Assembly (NCBI GenBank): GCA_030151225.1
Contig: JASLEG010000098.1
Location: 1 to 7,510, forward strand
Source: Burkholderia sp.
Lineage (GTDB): Bacteria; Pseudomonadota; Gammaproteobacteria; Burkholderiales; Burkholderiaceae
Reading direction: 5' to 3'
Length of the DNA: 7,510 bases
The translations under genes were made by a program, and so were the position numbers. How positions within the stretch are numbered: position 1 is the stretch's first letter; each line of letters starts with the position of its first letter. The notes under the pieces were generated by a model. That model saw only the letters and a list, made by a program, of their open reading frames with translations. It had not been told where the DNA came from and searched no databases. Of the stretch, positions 5,797-7,510 are shown piece after piece.

Positions 5797-6474
5797 TCAG
5801 GCGGCCTTCAGCGCGCCGCGCGGGCGCACCGGGGCTTCTGCCTGCGGATCATCGGCCTCGACCTCGGCTTCGGCCGGCTCATTGGCCGTCGCGTAGCCCG
5901 AGGACAGCACGTCGAGCAGGCCGCTCGACAGCGAGAAGATCCAGCCGTGCACGAGCGGCGGCGCCTCGCGGTCGCGCACGATCGGATGTTCGCGCAGCCG
6001 GCGCACCTGTTCGAGCACGTTCAGCTCGGCGAGCCGGTCGGCGGCGGCATCGACGCCCAGGCCGTCGAGCGTCGCCCGATGGCGCCCGGCCAGCGCGCAG
6101 AGCGGCGCGATGCGGCGTGCCACGTGCGGCAGCTCGGCCGGCGGCGGCAGCAGCGAGGCACGCACGCCGCCGCAACCGTAATGGCCGCACACGATCACGT
6201 GGTCCACCTTCAGCACGCACACGGCGTACTCGAGCACGCTCACGCCGTTGTCGTCGGCCGGGTCGAACAGGTTGGCGATGTTGCGGTGGACGAACAGTTC
6301 GCCCGGCGCGCTGTGCGTGATCACCTCGGCCGGCACCCGGCTGTCGGCGCAGCCGAGCCACAGCACGCGCGGGTTCTGGCCTTGCGAGAGCGTGTCGAAG
6401 AAGCCCGGCGCGCGCTCGGCGGTTTCCCGGGCCCAGGCGACGTTGGCGGCAAGCATGCTTTTGGCGCGATTCAT
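5797..6474 (-). CDS. can: Beta-class carbonic anhydrase
   Basis: It interconverts CO2 and bicarbonate in the cytoplasm with a zinc ion. From the ATG at 6474 the protein has 225 residues and the zinc site falls exactly at the E. coli Can numbers: C42, D44 and R46 (CADSR), then H98 and C101 (HYGCG). AAGGA lies seven bases before this ATG. An in-frame ATG at 6489 would add MKESS but has no ribosome site and contains this one, so 6474 is preferred. W39 and R64, which form the non-catalytic bicarbonate pocket of type II enzymes, are present, but the residue near the usual Tyr181 is Phe (F180 in HGWIF). The last 30 or so residues after SSGYATAN are an acidic, Ala/Pro-rich tail of low complexity. 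It is the first gene of a likely can-sulP operon. Confidence 0.95.
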   Translation of the reverse strand: MNRAKSMLAANVAWARETAERAPGFFDTLSQGQNPRVLWLGCADSRVPAEVITHSAPGELFVHRNIANLFDPADDNGVSVLEYAVCVLKVDHVIVCGHYGCGGVRASLLPPPAELPHVARRIAPLCALAGRHRATLDGLGVDAAADRLAELNVLEQVRRLREHPIVRDREAPPLVHGWIFSLSSGLLDVLSSGYATANEPAEAEVEADDPQAEAPVRPRGALKAA

Positions 6475-6604
6475 TGAGGATTCCTTCATAAGTGAACGAA
6501 GTACGAGCGCGACGGATCGGAATGGATTCGGGGCGCCCGACTTTCCTTTCGAAATTGAAAGCTTGTTCGGGGATATTAGGAGTTTGCCTCAGGGGGCGGA
6601 GGTC

Positions 6605-6623
6605 TTGAAACACTCTGTTTCAA
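6605..6623. promoter_or_regulatory. Perfect palindrome upstream of can, candidate operator
   Basis: TTGAAACACTCTGTTTCAA consists of two perfect eight-base arms around CTC, typical in size for a dimeric regulator site. Its centre at 6614 is about 48 bases upstream of the start expected from the TAATAT -10 candidate, a position that would suit an activator. As RNA it could form an eight-bp hairpin with a three-base loop, but no U tract follows on either strand, so a terminator is unlikely. I do not recognise the regulator. Confidence 0.5.
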
Positions 6624-6647
6624 ATCGCGCCGTCATGAATCGCGCAT

Positions 6648-6683
6648 GCACCACGATGAAATGTCATTGCGAAATTGTGGTGC
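6648..6683. repeat. Inverted repeat in the can upstream region
   Basis: GCACCACGAT (6648-6657) and ATTGTGGTGC (6674-6683) can pair over ten bases with a single G-T wobble around a 16-base loop. The loop itself holds the short palindrome AATG-T-CATT (6660-6668). It may be a regulator site or a transcript hairpin. No function is assigned. Confidence 0.45.
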
Positions 6684-6802
6684 GGAAGAGATGCCGAAAA
6701 GTGACGACCATCAAGGGATCTGGTTGTTTTTCATGAAATTAACATGTGCATTGTTCATTTCATTTTGTGATTGACGATATTCGAAAAAAATCCGATGGAA
6801 AC

Positions 6803-6836
6803 AAAAAGGCCATTCCGCCGAGGCAGGAATGGCCTT
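6803..6836 (-). terminator. Rho-independent terminator of the lipoprotein gene
   Basis: Read on the minus strand, AAGGCCATTCC (complement of 6826-6836) pairs with GGAATGGCCTT (complement of 6806-6816) around a nine-base loop and runs into TTTTT (complement of 6803-6807). The stem is a perfect 11 bp and begins 57 bases after the lipoprotein stop. Confidence 0.9.
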
Positions 6837-6851
6837 CCGTCATGCTGTCGA

Positions 6852-6873
6852 GGCTGACAGCTTTTCGTCAGCC
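6852..6873. repeat. Inverted repeat between lipoprotein stop and its terminator
   Basis: GGCTGAC (6852-6858) and GTCAGCC (6867-6873) form a perfect seven-bp stem with an eight-base loop. An overlapping alternative, GCTGTC (6844-6849) with GACAGC (6856-6861) followed by TTTT, competes for the same bases on the plus strand. It is probably part of the 3' untranslated end of the lipoprotein message. Confidence 0.45.
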
Positions 6874-6893
6874 CGTGCGCAGGGTGCCGAGGC

Positions 6894-7421
6894 TCAGAAC
6901 GCCACGCGGCGATCGGGATCGTGCAGCGGATCGGGCGTCTTCTGCGTCAGGCGCAGGATGCCCTGATCATCGAAATAGAAGCTGTACATCATGTACCAGA
7001 CGTTGTCTTCCAGATAGCGATACGTCCAGACTTCGCGCTTCATCAGCGGAAAATAGTTCGTTTCGACCGGGCGGCCGAAATTGACCAGCACGTCGTCGCG
7101 GGTCCACGTGCCGATTTCCGCGCGATAGAACTCGTTGGGCTGCAGTACTTGGCGCACGTTGAGAATGCGGCCCGATGCATCGACGTCCGCGGCCGTGGTG
7201 TATTCGCCCATCGGTTGCGTGGGCCACATCAGGCGTTTGCCGCCGTTCGGCAGATCGTAGACCTCCCGCGGCGGCCCGAGGCGGGCGACGATCGTCGACT
7301 GGTCCGCGCCTGCCTGATAGTTCTGCCAGGGCTGCGCGCAGCCGGCGAGGGTGAGGGTGCCCGCGCAGGCAATGGCAGCCAGCGCGGCGGCCAATGTGCC
7401 GCGCGAAAGGCGGTTGAACAT
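6894..7421 (-). CDS. Outer-membrane-type lipoprotein with two BamE/SmpA-like repeats
   Basis: The ATG at 7421 gives 175 residues and is preceded by GGAGGT three bases away. An in-frame ATG at 7487 would add 22 polar residues in front of a clean signal peptide and is rejected. Residues 1-27 are a lipoprotein signal: N-R-x2-S-R, a long Ala/Leu core, then the lipobox LAGC with lipidated C28. The next residues, AQP, contain no Asp at +2, so sorting to the outer membrane is likely. Two repeats follow, about 38-95 and 104-163. Each has a G-x-(10)-(L/F)-G-x-P turn (LGPP 48-51, FGRP 115-118), a basic residue before a Trp (K62-W66, K128-W132), and a closing D-x2-G strand (DASGRIL, DDQGILR). This resembles the BamE/SmpA fold duplicated. 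BamE itself has one such domain and assists outer membrane protein assembly. The role here is unknown. Confidence 0.85.
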   Translation of the reverse strand: MFNRLSRGTLAAALAAIACAGTLTLAGCAQPWQNYQAGADQSTIVARLGPPREVYDLPNGGKRLMWPTQPMGEYTTAADVDASGRILNVRQVLQPNEFYRAEIGTWTRDDVLVNFGRPVETNYFPLMKREVWTYRYLEDNVWYMMYSFYFDDQGILRLTQKTPDPLHDPDRRVAF

Positions 7422-7510
7422 GACACCTCCGGTGCGTTCGATGACGGATTGTTGTTCTGTGCTCGTACTGTTCCGATATTTTGACACGCGCCGCGCGAAA
7501 AGATTTTCGC
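7422..7510. other. Upstream region of the lipoprotein gene with terminal palindrome
   Basis: This 89-base stretch holds the lipoprotein ribosome site (complement of 7425-7430) but no promoter I would defend. At the window edge GCGAAAA (7495-7501), GA and TTTTCGC (7504-7510) form a 16-base near-palindrome. It could be an operator, or part of a terminator for a gene outside the window. Confidence 0.4.

Larger units (their letters stand above)
6475..6805. other. Non-coding, comparatively AT-rich control region upstream of can
   Basis: About 330 bases between the can start and the terminator of the next gene hold no convincing ORF on either strand and are visibly richer in A and T than the flanking genes. 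On the minus strand TAATAT (complement of 6573-6578) is a possible -10 box without a good -35, giving a can leader near 90 bases. The stretch contains several inverted repeats: 6528-6540 (TCGGGGCGCCCGA), 6605-6623, 6648-6683 and 6729-6738 (TTTCATGAAA). I see no tRNA, riboswitch or other RNA I can name. Confidence 0.6.

Noticed and set aside
6475..6489. Start of the carbonic anhydrase at 6489
   Set aside because: The AAGGA ribosome site lies between this ATG and the one at 6474, and only the 6474 start puts the zinc ligands at C42, D44, H98 and C101 as in E. coli Can.
6844..6865. Plus-strand terminator GCTGTC-loop-GACAGC-TTTT
   Set aside because: No plus-strand gene leads into it and the stem is only six bp. 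It is more likely part of the 3' untranslated end of the minus-strand lipoprotein message.
7422..7487. Start of the lipoprotein gene at 7487
   Set aside because: It would place 22 polar residues ahead of a clean lipoprotein signal, whereas GGAGGT sits three bases before the ATG at 7421.

Overview
This window looks like a chromosomal segment of a high-GC betaproteobacterium. Burkholderia sensu lato is the best fit, because codons end mostly in G or C, the gene order is ilvC-psd-pssA-leuA, Psd is 214 residues long, and PssA is the membrane-bound CDP-alcohol type. The species cannot be fixed from the sequence alone. Most of the window is conserved housekeeping DNA; the more novel material is in the non-coding stretches.

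Plus strand, 1-4111. The 3' end of ilvC (ketol-acid reductoisomerase) enters from the left edge and is closed by a strong hairpin terminator. An extended -10 promoter overlapping that terminator probably starts the psd-pssA pair, which makes phosphatidylserine (PssA) and then decarboxylates it to phosphatidylethanolamine (Psd). A second perfect hairpin terminator ends that unit. A 298-base gap follows before leuA (2-isopropylmalate synthase). It holds a good sigma70 promoter and an undeclared 26-codon leader peptide with seven leucines, three of them in the rare codons CTA, TTA and CTA. I read this as a leucine-responsive attenuation leader (leuL-like). The promoter sits so close to its ATG that the transcript may be leaderless.

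Minus strand, 4199-7421. A two-way terminator with a UUCG tetraloop separates leuA from a convergent can-sulP unit: a beta-carbonic anhydrase and, 62 bases downstream, a SulP/SLC26 anion transporter. This pairing suggests bicarbonate transport coupled to CO2/HCO3- interconversion. Upstream of can is about 315 bases of comparatively AT-rich non-coding DNA with several inverted repeats, including a perfect 8-3-8 palindrome in a position that could suit a regulator. The last gene encodes a small lipoprotein built from two BamE/SmpA-like repeats, with its own terminator.

Functionally the window joins branched-chain amino acid synthesis (ilvC, leuA), phosphatidylethanolamine synthesis (psd, pssA), inorganic carbon handling (can, sulP) and an envelope lipoprotein. 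I see no mobile element, CRISPR array, tRNA or rRNA. The best candidate for an under-described system is the leuA leader region, followed by the control region of the carbonic anhydrase unit.
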